From SHZI01 sp038214295 (GTDB taxonomy: Bacteria > Pseudomonadota > Gammaproteobacteria > Steroidobacterales > GCA-2729495): a DNA stretch of 28,030 nt. A program made the position numbers and the translations under genes. The stretch's first letter is position 1. Every line of letters begins with the position of its first letter. The stretch lies in NCBI GenBank assembly GCA_038214295.1, contig JBBQSA010000040.1:1-28030 (forward strand), given 5' to 3'. Positions 1 through 8,024 of this stretch are shown piece by piece. The notes beneath the pieces were generated by a model. That model ran no database searches. It was not told the DNA's origin and saw nothing but the letters and a program-made list of their open reading frames with translations.

Positions 1-56
1 GCTACGGAGTATTCGCAGAGACGGGAATCCCTGGCGCCAGAGTGGGCCGCGGGCTG

Positions 57-410
57 TCAGTGCGGCTCGCCGATCCCGTAGCGCCGGCTCAGATAACGCC
101 CGATGTCGCCGGTGCTCTGCAGGAAGAGCCGCCCTTGCGATTCCCGGACGTCGAGTCCCGCGAGGGCCGCGTCGGCCGCCGCGTCGGGTGCGACGACGAG
201 GGTGGGCAGTCCCTGGTGCTCCGCCCCGACCATTGCAATGACCGCCGGGCGCGGCCGGGGAAAATCCACGTACTGCACGTCGAGGGCCGTGCGCAGCCGC
301 GGGTAGAATGCCAGCACGCCCTCGAGCGTCGCGCAGGCCGGGCAGTAGCAGGGGCCCTGTGCGCCGTCCCGGAAGTCCGGCTTCAGCAGGAACAAGGAGT
401 CGCGGGTCAC
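57..410 (-). CDS. DUF3088 family thioredoxin-fold-like protein
   Basis: The protein has about 117 residues and belongs to the uncharacterised DUF3088 family, recognised from the opening RDSLFLLKPDF, the cysteine cluster GPCYCPACATLEG and the later segments FPRPRPAV and GLPTLVV. The CxC/CxxC arrangement followed by a helix, and the conserved proline context near LPTLVV, resemble a thioredoxin-like fold, so a redox or metal role is possible but not shown. I chose the GTG at 410, which has AGGA nine bases upstream; an in-frame ATG at 440 would add ten residues unlike the family. The gene diverges from the photolyase gene, and the two share a control region of about 57 bp. Function unknown. Confidence 0.82.
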   Translation of the reverse strand: MTRDSLFLLKPDFRDGAQGPCYCPACATLEGVLAFYPRLRTALDVQYVDFPRPRPAVIAMVGAEHQGLPTLVVAPDAAADAALAGLDVRESQGRLFLQSTGDIGRYLSRRYGIGEPH

Positions 411-467
411 GGGTCGCCGTCCTTTCCGGAAGCAATCCACAGCGGGGATACCAGCGAAAGCTTAACT

Positions 468-1919
468 GTGTCAGCGCCCGTCATCATGTGGTTTCGCCAG
501 GATCTCCGGCTTGGCGACAATGCCGCCCTCCAGGCGGCGGTCGCCAGCGGCCGGCCCGTCCTGCCCGTGTTCATCCTGGATGACGCCCCGGCCGGCCGCT
601 GGCGGCCCGGCGCCGCCAGCCGCTGGTGGCTGCACGGCAGTCTCGCGAGCCTGGATGCGGCTCTCCGCGAGCGGGGATCCCGGCTGATCCTTCGCGCGGG
701 CGATTCACCAGCAGCACTCGCGCAGCTGGCCCGGGACACGGGAGCCGATGAGGTCTACTGGAGCCGTGGCTACGAGCCCGGTGAGGTGGCGAGCGAGGAA
801 CGGCTCCGCCGCGAGCTCGGCGATGTGGTCAGCCTGCGGCGGTCCCCCGGCCGCCTGCTGTTCGAGCCCGAGGCGATACACACGGCCAGCGAGCGTCCGT
901 ACCAGGTGTTCACGCCGTTCTGGAGGAACTGTCTCGCCCAGCCTGCCCCGCCGGCGCCGGTGGCCGCGCCGGACACGCTCCGCGCACCGGCCCGCTGGCC
1001 GCGTAGCGATGACCCCGCGGACTGGGCGCTGTTGCCGGTACGGCCCGACTGGAGCACGGGCCTCCGCGCCGCCTTTACGCCCGGCGAGTCCGCGGCCGTG
1101 GCGCGGCTGCAGGTCTTCCTCGACAGCCGGTCGCAGCGCTACCGGGCTGGCCGCGACGTGCCCGGCGTCGATGGCACCTCGCGCCTGTCGCCCCACCTGC
1201 ACTTCGGGGAGATCAGCCCGCGCCAGGTCTGGCACGTGATGGAGGCGGGCATGGCGGCGGGTGTAGTACCGGAGGGCGAGGGCGCCGCGTTCCTCCGGGA
1301 GCTCGGCTGGCGCGAGTTCTCCGCGCACCTGCTGTACCACTGGCCGAGCCTGCCGGACGAGCCCCTGCACCGGGAATTCGCTGAATTTCCCTGGGCGCCG
1401 GAAGCGGCGCTCCTCGCAGCCTGGCGCCGCGGGCGCACGGGCTACCCGCTGGTCGACGCGGGCCTGCGGGAGTTGTGGTCGAGCGGCTGGATGCACAACC
1501 GGGTGCGGATGATCGTCGCCTCCTTTCTCGTCAAGGACCTGCTGGTTCCCTGGCAGGATGGCGAAGCGTGGTTCTGGGACACGCTCGTGGATGCAGACCT
1601 GGCGAGCAACGCAGCCAGCTGGCAGTGGGTCGCCGGCTGCGGCGCCGACGCAGCCCCCTTCTTCCGCGTCTTCAACCCGGTGCTCCAGTCCCGGAAGTTT
1701 GACCCGGAGGGCCGCTACATCCGGCAGTGGGTACCGGAACTGGCGGCGTTGCCTGACAAGCACCTGCACGCGCCGTGGGAGGCGCCGGCGGCTGTCCTGA
1801 AGGCGGCGGGTGTCCGTCTCGGTAGCGACTATCCCGAGCCGATCGTGGACCACGGCGCCGCGCGGCAAAGGGCGCTTGACGCCTACGCCAGCCTGCGCCG
1901 CGACCGAAGCAGTGCATAA
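468..1919 (+). CDS. phrB: Deoxyribodipyrimidine photolyase (class I, CPD-type)
   Basis: This light-driven flavoenzyme repairs cyclobutane pyrimidine dimers. About 483 residues is the usual length for class I photolyases. The N-terminal photolyase domain opens with VIMWFRQDLRLGDNAAL. The C-terminal FAD-binding half shows RYRAGRDVPGVDGTSRLSPH, the HLHFGEISPR segment, LRELGWREF, GYPLVDAGLRELW, SGWMHNRVRM and NAASWQWVAGCGAD, ending with FRVFNPVLQSRKFDPEGRYI. The frame stays open upstream to base 42, but those 142 residues overlap DUF3088 antisense and are not family-like. I chose GTG at 468, giving MSAPVIMWFRQ as in relatives; ATG at 486 is the alternative. The ABM-like gene starts 36 bp downstream and a CarH-like B12 sensor lies three genes on, so light or SOS control is plausible. 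Confidence 0.95.
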   Translation: MSAPVIMWFRQDLRLGDNAALQAAVASGRPVLPVFILDDAPAGRWRPGAASRWWLHGSLASLDAALRERGSRLILRAGDSPAALAQLARDTGADEVYWSRGYEPGEVASEERLRRELGDVVSLRRSPGRLLFEPEAIHTASERPYQVFTPFWRNCLAQPAPPAPVAAPDTLRAPARWPRSDDPADWALLPVRPDWSTGLRAAFTPGESAAVARLQVFLDSRSQRYRAGRDVPGVDGTSRLSPHLHFGEISPRQVWHVMEAGMAAGVVPEGEGAAFLRELGWREFSAHLLYHWPSLPDEPLHREFAEFPWAPEAALLAAWRRGRTGYPLVDAGLRELWSSGWMHNRVRMIVASFLVKDLLVPWQDGEAWFWDTLVDADLASNAASWQWVAGCGADAAPFFRVFNPVLQSRKFDPEGRYIRQWVPELAALPDKHLHAPWEAPAAVLKAAGVRLGSDYPEPIVDHGAARQRALDAYASLRRDRSSA

Positions 1920-1954
1920 TTGTCAGCGTCACTTGCTGTTTCCGGAGCCCTGCG

Positions 1955-2320
1955 ATGGTTACCTACGTTGCCAGCCTGTTTGCCAAGCCTGGTCATGAAC
2001 TGGCCGTCACCAAGTTCTACCAGGATCTCGAGCCGCTGATGCGGGAGGCGTCCGGCTTCCGTGGTCGCAAGATCTTCCGTGCCCGTCCCGGCACGATGGA
2101 GGCTGAAGTGCGCCGCGTGACTCCGGCGGAGGAACTGAAAGGCCACGGGCACGAAAGCGGTCCTGAGGGCGTGCACTTCCTGATGGTCGAGCAGTGGGAT
2201 AGCGTGGCGGACCGGGTGTCCTTCTCGCGGGGCGCCTCGCGGGCGCGGAGCAAGGACCTGTTTCCCCACATCCTGCCGCAGCATTCCCACGAGTTCTACG
2301 AGGACGTGACGCCCCAGTAA
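1955..2320 (+). CDS. Antibiotic biosynthesis monooxygenase-like (ABM fold) protein
   Basis: The 121-residue protein has the size and pattern of a single ferredoxin-like ABM domain: MVTYVASLFAKPGHE as the first strand, a helix with FYQDLEPLMREASGFRGRKIF, a variable middle, then HFLMVEQWDSVADRVSF and a C-terminal helix ending in HSHEFYEDV. Such domains act as cofactor-free oxygenases, heme-binding proteins or stress proteins, so the substrate cannot be named. A GGAG sits about ten bases before the ATG. The stop codon overlaps the ATG of the next gene (TAATG), so translation of the two is probably coupled. The family call rests on pattern resemblance, because ABM proteins conserve little sequence. 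Confidence 0.6.
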   Translation: MVTYVASLFAKPGHELAVTKFYQDLEPLMREASGFRGRKIFRARPGTMEAEVRRVTPAEELKGHGHESGPEGVHFLMVEQWDSVADRVSFSRGASRARSKDLFPHILPQHSHEFYEDVTPQ

Positions 2321-3117
2321 TGCGTCGCCACCGTCGGCGCCCGGTGGCTGCAGCAGTCCTGCTGTCCGGTCTGCTGTCAGGCCTGCTGGCGGCGGGCCGG
2401 TGCCTCGCGATCGCCAACGGGGAGCCGCCAACCGACGCCGAGTTCGCGGCGGAGTCCCCCTGGGTCGTGGCGCTCGTTCACGAGGACGGCAAGGTCGGTT
2501 GCGCGGGCAGTCTCATCTCGCCCCGGTTCGTCCTGACCGCGGCCCACTGCGCCAGCGACGGGCTGACGGTGCTCTACGGCAACCGGTCGCGCCGGGCCGC
2601 CCGCCGCGTCGCTGTGCGGGCGGTCATCCGCCATCCCCAGTACACCACGGGACCCATTGCCTACGATCTCGGCCTGCTCCGGCTGGTGAGACCACTGCGC
2701 GTGCGGCCGGTGCCGATCGCAGGCCGCGCGGAGGTCTGGAGTCTCCTCAGGCCCTACCTCGGGGCGACCATTCTCGGCTGGGGCAACACGGAGAGTGGCG
2801 GCGAGCGGCCCGACGTGCTGCTCCGGACCGGCGTACAGCTGGGCGAACTGCAACGGGTCGGAACCCACATCGCCTACAACTCCCGGCGTGGCGGCCCCTG
2901 CGGCGGCGACAGCGGCGGCCCCCTGGTCGTAACCGGGTACGACGGCCGGCCGGTGCTCGTGGGCGTTGCCAGCGTGACCGATGGCAACCTGTGCGCGGCG
3001 GGTGGCGGCCGGGCCGGCTACACGGATGTAGCCGCGCTGCTGGATTTCATCCGGGAAAACGTCCCCGACCTGCCGGAGCGCCTGCCACCGGTCAGTTTCG
3101 GCAGGCCCAGGCCGTGA
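2320..3117 (+). CDS. Secreted trypsin-like serine protease (S1 family)
   Basis: This is a 265-residue S1A peptidase. An arginine-rich start and hydrophobic core (residues 9-30) form a signal peptide. The triad is visible: His76 in TAAHC, Asp116 in AYDLGLLRL, Ser198 in CGGDSGGPLV. The strand WVVALVHEDGKVGCAGSLIS and the TILGWGNTES segment are typical. The mature enzyme would begin at IANGEP (residue 31), equivalent to the IVGG end of active trypsins and immediately after a plausible signal-peptidase site at CLA, so there seems to be no separate propeptide. The residue six before Ser198 is Gly192, not Asp, so trypsin-type Arg/Lys specificity is not expected. Its start overlaps the preceding stop. 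The physiological substrate is unknown. Confidence 0.92.
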   Translation: MRRHRRRPVAAAVLLSGLLSGLLAAGRCLAIANGEPPTDAEFAAESPWVVALVHEDGKVGCAGSLISPRFVLTAAHCASDGLTVLYGNRSRRAARRVAVRAVIRHPQYTTGPIAYDLGLLRLVRPLRVRPVPIAGRAEVWSLLRPYLGATILGWGNTESGGERPDVLLRTGVQLGELQRVGTHIAYNSRRGGPCGGDSGGPLVVTGYDGRPVLVGVASVTDGNLCAAGGGRAGYTDVAALLDFIRENVPDLPERLPPVSFGRPRP

Positions 3118-3216
3118 CGCCGCCCACGCCGGCGGCGAATCCTTACAGCTGCCGGCGCCGAACTGCCCTTGTATCAACGGCAAGGCACTGCCCGGCCATT
3201 CGGGCACAATCACCCC

Positions 3217-3876
3217 ATGGATCCCCACGCATCGACTGATCCCGGCCAGGTCGTTGTCAGGCTGCTGGCGGCCGCTGATGATTTCGATATCGATGCCTGC
3301 GAACGCCTGCTGGCCGGGGCCATCGCGGATCTCGAGCCACTGGTGCTCGTGCGCGATGTCGTCGCGCCGGTCCTGCGCGAGGCGGGCAGTCGCTGGCACC
3401 GGGGCGAGATGTCGGTGGTCCAGGAGCACATGCTGTCCGGGGTCGTCCGCCGGCAAATGTCCTACGCGCTGGACCGGTACCTGGCAAGCGCCGACGGCCC
3501 GACCATCCTGTTCACTACACTGAGCGGCGAGCGGCACGAGCTGGGCGGCCTCATGGGCGCCGTGCTGGCAGCCAGCCAGGGGTTCCGCTGCATTTACCTG
3601 GGGCCCGACCTCCCGCCGGCCGAGATCGGCAGGTTCTGCGCACGCCGGCGGGTCGACGCACTCGCGCTCAGTCTCGTCACCCAGCCCCACGTGATCGACG
3701 TGCCGGCGCAGCTGCACGAGCTGCGCAACTGCGTGGCGCCGGACATCGAGATCTGGGTGGCGGGGCGGGCCGCGGCGGTGCTGGCCAGGGAGCCCCTGCC
3801 CGCCGGGGTCGAGATGATCAATGACCTTGCGGGATTTCTTGAGAGCCTGGCACGGTTGAGAACGAGGACTGAATGA
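3217..3876 (+). CDS. Free-standing CarH/LitR-like cobalamin-binding photosensory module
   Basis: About 219 residues: a helical cap (10-90) followed by a Rossmann-like B12-binding domain (94-190). The cap carries Trp60-x9-Glu70-His71, the Wx9EH motif that covers the upper face of adenosylcobalamin in CarH photoreceptors, and the B12 domain carries Glu105-x-His107-x-x-Gly110, with His107 placed as the lower axial ligand. Spacing is almost as in Thermus CarH (W131, E141, H142, H177). There is no N-terminal MerR DNA-binding domain, so the protein cannot bind DNA as CarH does and must signal through a partner or act otherwise. I chose ATG at 3217; an in-frame start at 3169 adds 16 non-conserved residues. 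The stop overlaps the exporter adaptor ATG (ATGA). The photolyase gene lies upstream. Confidence 0.88.
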   Translation: MDPHASTDPGQVVVRLLAAADDFDIDACERLLAGAIADLEPLVLVRDVVAPVLREAGSRWHRGEMSVVQEHMLSGVVRRQMSYALDRYLASADGPTILFTTLSGERHELGGLMGAVLAASQGFRCIYLGPDLPPAEIGRFCARRRVDALALSLVTQPHVIDVPAQLHELRNCVAPDIEIWVAGRAAAVLAREPLPAGVEMINDLAGFLESLARLRTRTE

Positions 3877-5021
3877 AAATTTCCCGAACCCGCGTGGCCT
3901 GGGTGGCCGGCATCCTCATTGTCGTGGGTGGCCTCTTCTGGCTTGCCCGGCGGCCGGGACAGGTGGTCGTCACGGAGCCCGTTCGCCGGGACATCGTCGA
4001 GCTGGTCGTGGCGAGCGGCAAGCTGCAGGCCGTCCGCGAGACGCAGGTCGGCGCCGAGTCCAGTGGCATCGTGGAGAGCCTGGCGGTGAACGAGGGGGCC
4101 ATCGTCCGCAAGGGTGACCTTCTCGGGAAACTGACAGCCGGGGAAACCGGGGCGCGCCTCGCAAGCGCCCGCGCCGCGCTTGACGTGGCCGACAAGAACC
4201 TGCGTGCCGAAGAAGCCGCGCGCGACAAGGCGCGGCAAGACCTGGCCCGCCTGCAGGTGCTTGCCGAGAAAAAGCAGGTTTCCAAGGCGGAGCTGGAGCG
4301 CGCTGCGGCGGACGCGCGCGTCCAGGCGGCCCGCACCGAGGCGGCCCGGGCCAAGCGGCGCGAGGCTGCCGCCGAAGTGGAGCGGGTCGGCCCGGAATTC
4401 GGGCGGCGCGAAGTGCGCGCGCCGTTCAACGGCGTGATCACCGACCGGCTGGTGGAACCGGGCACGCCCGTCTCCGCGGCCCAGGGCTGGTTCCGGCTCT
4501 CGGAGATGGCGGCGACCGAGATCGAGGTGGAGACCGACGAGAACAACCTGGGCCGGCTCAGGGTGGGCCAGCCCGTCGTGGCCTTCGTGCCGGCGTACCC
4601 GGACCGGCCCTTCGGCGGAACGCTGACGCAGATCGGCCCCTTCGTCGACAGCGAGCGCGGTGTCGTTCGCCTGAAGATCACGCCGGCGGAACTGCCCGAT
4701 TTTATCCTGCCGAACATGACGGTGGACGTGAGTATCGAGGTCCGGCGGGCCAACCAGGCCCTGGCGTTGCCCGTCAGCGCGGTGGCCCTGCAGGCCAGTC
4801 CGCCCTACGTCCTGGCTGTCGGCAAGGCGGGCGTCCTCGAGCGCCGGCCGGTGCGCATCATTGGCCGGAACCCCGACTGGGTGGCCATACTTGATCTCCC
4901 CGAGGGCACGAGCGTGGTGCGCCAGCTGCAGGGCGTCTCGCCCGGGCGCAAGGTCCGCCCAGTCGCCGGGCCGCCGGCAGGCGACGGGGAGGGGCCACCC
5001 GCGGGCCGTCCGTCGCGCTGA
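3873..5021 (+). CDS. Periplasmic adaptor of a MacAB-like ABC exporter (HlyD/MFP family)
   Basis: This 382-residue membrane-fusion protein would link an inner-membrane ABC transporter to the outer membrane. Residues 8-25 form an uncleaved-looking N-terminal membrane segment. The two lipoyl half-motifs are near 60-88 (GAESSGIVESLAVNEGAIVR) and 178-205 (REVRAPFNGVITDRLVEPGT). Between them lies an Ala/Glu/Arg-rich coiled coil (about 95-175). A beta-barrel (210-290) and membrane-proximal region follow, and the tail is Pro/Gly-rich. The order and length match the MacA/DevB type. It overlaps the B12 module by four bases at its start, and its stop overlaps the permease ATG (TGATG), so the four genes form one coupled operon. 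Substrate unknown. Confidence 0.9.
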   Translation: MKISRTRVAWVAGILIVVGGLFWLARRPGQVVVTEPVRRDIVELVVASGKLQAVRETQVGAESSGIVESLAVNEGAIVRKGDLLGKLTAGETGARLASARAALDVADKNLRAEEAARDKARQDLARLQVLAEKKQVSKAELERAAADARVQAARTEAARAKRREAAAEVERVGPEFGRREVRAPFNGVITDRLVEPGTPVSAAQGWFRLSEMAATEIEVETDENNLGRLRVGQPVVAFVPAYPDRPFGGTLTQIGPFVDSERGVVRLKITPAELPDFILPNMTVDVSIEVRRANQALALPVSAVALQASPPYVLAVGKAGVLERRPVRIIGRNPDWVAILDLPEGTSVVRQLQGVSPGRKVRPVAGPPAGDGEGPPAGRPSR

Positions 5022-6277
5022 TGCTGACCTATTTCATCCGCTCCGTTGCCTTCCGGCACCTCCGCTACAGCGTGGGTCAGTCCCTGCTGACGATCGGCGT
5101 GGTGGCTATCAGCGTGCTGCTCATCATCTACCTGCGCACGATCATCGGCGGCACCCAGACCCGCATCGTGACGAACACGACGGGCGCGCTCCCGCACATC
5201 ACCGTGGAGCCGCCGGAGCGCACGCCGGTGGGCGCCTGGCAGTTGTCGAACCTGGGCAAGGACCCGGGCACCCTGTACGTCGGGGAAGTCGTGAACCTGC
5301 CGAAGGCCCGGGAGCGCATCGAGGACTGGCGACTCTGGATGCCCTCGCTGGACAGGATTGACCCGGCCGTGACGACCGTGTCGCCCATCGTGTCCGGGCA
5401 GGCCTTCCTGAACCGCGGTTCCCGCCGGCAGTCCGTGCGCGTGACGGGCATGGTTCCCGAACGGCACAACGGCATTGTCGACATCGATTCCAGCCTGGTC
5501 GCGGGCCGTTTCATTGGCATGTCCCCCGGCGAGGTGGTCATGGGGCAGAAGCTCGCCAGGGATTTCGGGCTGAAGCTGCGCGACAAGATCCGCCTGGTGG
5601 GCCCCGAGGGGCTGACGCTCAATTTCACGGTGGTGGGCATCTACAACACGGGCTTCGGCCAGGTGGACGACGGTCAGGTGTACATCACGCTGCGCGACGG
5701 CCAGTCGCTGCTGGCGCTGGGTGGCTCCATCAGCTCCTTCGGCATCAAGCTCGCGGACCTCTACGACGCGGAGAACGTGGCGCGGCGGATTGCACCCGGC
5801 CTGCCGTTCAAGGTCCGTTCCTGGGTCATCGACAACCCGAACCTCTTCCGCACGCTCGCGGCCCAGGGCCAGACCCGGGACCTGATCCTGCTGATGACGA
5901 CCATTGCCTCCGGCTTCGGGATCGGCAGCATCCTGGTGATGGTGGTGACCAGCAAGTACCGGGAGATCGGCATCCTGAAGGCGATGGGCGCCACGCCGAA
6001 GGAAATCCAGAGCATCTTCGTGCTCGAGGGGATCTTCCTGGCCTTCCTCGGCTGCCTCGTCGGGGTGCCCCTTGGCGTCCTGCTGCTGAAGGGTCTCGCG
6101 GCGATCCGGTCCGTGGGTCCCGATGGCCGCGTGGACGCCCCGTTCCTGATCGAGATCGACCCGTGGCTGCTGCTCGGCGCGTCGCTGGTCGCGATTGCCA
6201 CCGGCGCCTTCGCCTCGTACTTTCCGGCACGCCGCGCGGGCCAGGTGGACCCGATGCAGGTCATCCGGGGCACCTGA
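5021..6277 (+). CDS. ABC exporter permease (MacB/FtsX-type)
   Basis: The 418-residue permease has the four-helix MacB/FtsX layout. The first membrane segment is at about 20-42 (SLLTIGVVAISVLLIIYL), followed by a large periplasmic domain (45-285). Three C-terminal segments follow, near 285-307 (ending in ILVMVVTSKYREIGILKAMG), 335-360 and 384-403. The cytoplasmic motif KYREIGILKAMGAT and the end PARRAGQVDPMQVIRG are characteristic of this family. Unlike E. coli MacB the ATPase is not fused but encoded by the next gene, overlapping by one base (TGATG). Family members export lipoproteins, peptides, antibiotics or perform mechanotransmission; nothing here fixes the substrate. Confidence 0.93.
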   Translation: MLTYFIRSVAFRHLRYSVGQSLLTIGVVAISVLLIIYLRTIIGGTQTRIVTNTTGALPHITVEPPERTPVGAWQLSNLGKDPGTLYVGEVVNLPKARERIEDWRLWMPSLDRIDPAVTTVSPIVSGQAFLNRGSRRQSVRVTGMVPERHNGIVDIDSSLVAGRFIGMSPGEVVMGQKLARDFGLKLRDKIRLVGPEGLTLNFTVVGIYNTGFGQVDDGQVYITLRDGQSLLALGGSISSFGIKLADLYDAENVARRIAPGLPFKVRSWVIDNPNLFRTLAAQGQTRDLILLMTTIASGFGIGSILVMVVTSKYREIGILKAMGATPKEIQSIFVLEGIFLAFLGCLVGVPLGVLLLKGLAAIRSVGPDGRVDAPFLIEIDPWLLLGASLVAIATGAFASYFPARRAGQVDPMQVIRGT

Positions 6278-6954
6278 TGCCAGCGCCCGTCGTTGAGCTC
6301 GACCGGGTCAGCAAGACCTACTACAACGGCGCGGTTGCGACGCCGGTGCTCTTCGACCTGTCGTTCTCGGTCGTGCCCGGCGAGTTCGTCGCCATCGTCG
6401 GCAGCAGCGGTTCCGGCAAGACCACGCTGCTGAACCTCATGGGCCTGCTGGACCGGCCCACTGGCGGGGTCATCCGGGTCGAGGGCCAGGAGGTCAGCCA
6501 GCTTGACGAACTCGGCCGGGCCCGGGCCCGGCGGGACCGGCTGGGCTTCATCTTCCAGTTTCATTACCTGTTGCCGGAGTTCACGGTGCTCGAGAACGCG
6601 CTGATGCCCTGCCGGATGCGCGGCCGGGAGTTCGAGAAGTCCAGGGAGCCACGCATGCGGCAGTTGCTGGAGGACGTGGGCCTCGGCGAGAAGCTGAAGG
6701 TCCGTCCGCCCCAGCTGTCCGGTGGCCAGCAGCAGCGGGTCGCCGTCGTCCGCTCGCTGGCCAATGATCCCGCAGTGGTCTTCGCGGACGAGCCCACCGG
6801 CAACCTCGACAGCCGGAGCGGCCGCATGGTCTTCGACCTGATGAAGCGGCTGAGCCGCGAATCGGGCACTGCCTTCGTCATGGTGACCCACGACGACAAT
6901 TTCGCCCTGGAAGCGGACCGGGTGATCCGGATCCGGGACGGGCGCCTGGACTAG
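6277..6954 (+). CDS. ABC exporter ATPase (LolD/MacB-type)
   Basis: This 225-residue nucleotide-binding subunit shows the Walker A GSSGSGKTT (42-50), Q-loop Gln94 in FIFQFHYLLP, signature LSGGQQQRVAVVRSL (from 147), Walker B VVFADEPTGNLD (from 167) and H-loop His205 in VMVTHDD. The FHYLLPEFTVLENALMP stretch is typical of LolD/MacB ATPases that pair with FtsX-like permeases. The frame is open further upstream, but the start at 6277 gives MPAPVVELDRVSKTY, begins within the permease stop (TGATG) and fits the family. It completes the adaptor-permease-ATPase set. A GC-rich hairpin follows the stop at 6964-6990. Confidence 0.95.
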   Translation: MPAPVVELDRVSKTYYNGAVATPVLFDLSFSVVPGEFVAIVGSSGSGKTTLLNLMGLLDRPTGGVIRVEGQEVSQLDELGRARARRDRLGFIFQFHYLLPEFTVLENALMPCRMRGREFEKSREPRMRQLLEDVGLGEKLKVRPPQLSGGQQQRVAVVRSLANDPAVVFADEPTGNLDSRSGRMVFDLMKRLSRESGTAFVMVTHDDNFALEADRVIRIRDGRLD

Positions 6955-6963
6955 GCGCGGCCG

Positions 6964-6990
6964 CCAGCCACCCGTCCGCTGCGTGGCTGG
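6964..6990 (+). terminator. Hairpin after the exporter operon, possible terminator
   Basis: CCAGCCAC (6964-6971) pairs perfectly with GTGGCTGG (6983-6990) around an 11-base loop, ten bases after the ATPase stop and before the molybdenum-enzyme genes. There is no run of T after it, so it is not a classical intrinsic terminator; it may end transcription inefficiently or protect RNA 3' ends. Confidence 0.4.
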
Positions 6991-7040
6991 TGGGCACGGG
7001 GTAGCCTAGACTCCAGCCGCTGCTGGCGGAGAATGGCCCC

Positions 7041-8024
7041 GTGCTTCTTCCCGAACACGATTTCGTGAAACCCCGCAGCCTGGCGGAGGGCCTTGCCGTG
7101 CTCCGGGATGCGCCGCCCGGCGTGCGCCTGCTCGGCGGCGGCACCGACGTCGTTTACAACATGCGTTGCCGGCTCATGACGCCCGCCACGGTGCTGAGCC
7201 TCAAGGACCTGGCCGAACTCCAGGGCATTACGGCCCTGCCCGACGGCGGCCTCCGCATCGGCGCCGCCTCTCGCCTGACCGATCTCGTCGCCGCTCCGGT
7301 CCTTAAGCAGCGCTACCCGGCGCTCGTAAAGGCCTTCCGGGCCGTTGCCTCCCGCCACGTGCGCAACCTGGCCACGCTGGGCGGCAACCTCTGCCTCGAC
7401 ACGCGCTGCTGGTTCACGAACCAGACGAAAGAGTGGCGCGATGCCAAGGGCCCCTGCCTCAAGACCGGCACGGACGCCTGCCACGCCATCCAGGGTTCAC
7501 CCATCTGCGTGGCGCTGAACAACGCCGACTCCCCTCCGGCGCTGATCGCGGCCGGCGCCACGGTAACCCTCGCCAGCAGCCGGGGTGAGCGCAGCCTGCC
7601 TCTCGACCAGTTCTACCGGGAGGACGGCATCCGGCACACGGTCCTCGAGCCCGACGAGATCCTCACGTTCGTCACCGTGCCGTCCTCTGCCGACCGGCTG
7701 GTGTTCCGCAAGGAAACGGCCCGGCAGGGCATGGACTTCTCCTACGGCACGATCGCAATCCGCGCGGACGGCCGGGGCGCCAGCGCCGCGCGGCTGCGCA
7801 TCGTCCTCGGTTCGCTGACAACCTCGCCACGGCTCCTCGCCGGCGCCGCCGAACGGCTGGCGGCGCTCGGCCTCGGTGATGACGGTATCGAGGCAGCCTG
7901 CACGACGCTCCGGGAGGCGCTCGGACCACTGACCAACCTGTATTCGCCGGCCGCCTACAAGCGGGAGCTCGCGCGGACGCTGCTGCGGAAGGCCGTCGTC
8001 GAACTGCGGGAGATGGACGCGTGA
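7041..8024 (+). CDS. FAD subunit of a 4-hydroxybenzoyl-CoA reductase-like molybdenum enzyme (beta)
   Basis: The 327-residue protein is the FAD-binding subunit of a xanthine-oxidase-family enzyme, with LLGGGTDVV (31-39) and ATLGGNL (111-117) contacting FAD. Unusual for the family, an insertion supplies Cys123, Cys139, Cys147 and Cys156; their spacing (16, 8, 9) equals that of the cysteines binding the extra [4Fe-4S] cluster in the 4-hydroxybenzoyl-CoA reductase beta subunit. That cluster is associated with running the reaction reductively from ferredoxin. The start is a GTG with a distant GGAG. The stop overlaps the GTG of the small subunit (GTGA). It is clearly HcrB-like, but no CoA ligase or ferredoxin gene is nearby, so the substrate is open. 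Confidence 0.88.
   Translation: MLLPEHDFVKPRSLAEGLAVLRDAPPGVRLLGGGTDVVYNMRCRLMTPATVLSLKDLAELQGITALPDGGLRIGAASRLTDLVAAPVLKQRYPALVKAFRAVASRHVRNLATLGGNLCLDTRCWFTNQTKEWRDAKGPCLKTGTDACHAIQGSPICVALNNADSPPALIAAGATVTLASSRGERSLPLDQFYREDGIRHTVLEPDEILTFVTVPSSADRLVFRKETARQGMDFSYGTIAIRADGRGASAARLRIVLGSLTTSPRLLAGAAERLAALGLGDDGIEAACTTLREALGPLTNLYSPAAYKRELARTLLRKAVVELREMDA

Noticed and set aside
42..467. N-terminal extension of the photolyase reading frame
   Set aside because: The extension lies antisense to the DUF3088 gene, has no photolyase similarity, and the family start MxxPVIMWFRQDLRL begins at 468 or 486.
2377..3717. Long minus-strand open frame opposite the protease and B12 genes
   Set aside because: It mirrors two clearly homologous plus-strand genes, has no recognisable motif, and is the usual shadow of GC-rich third-position codon use.
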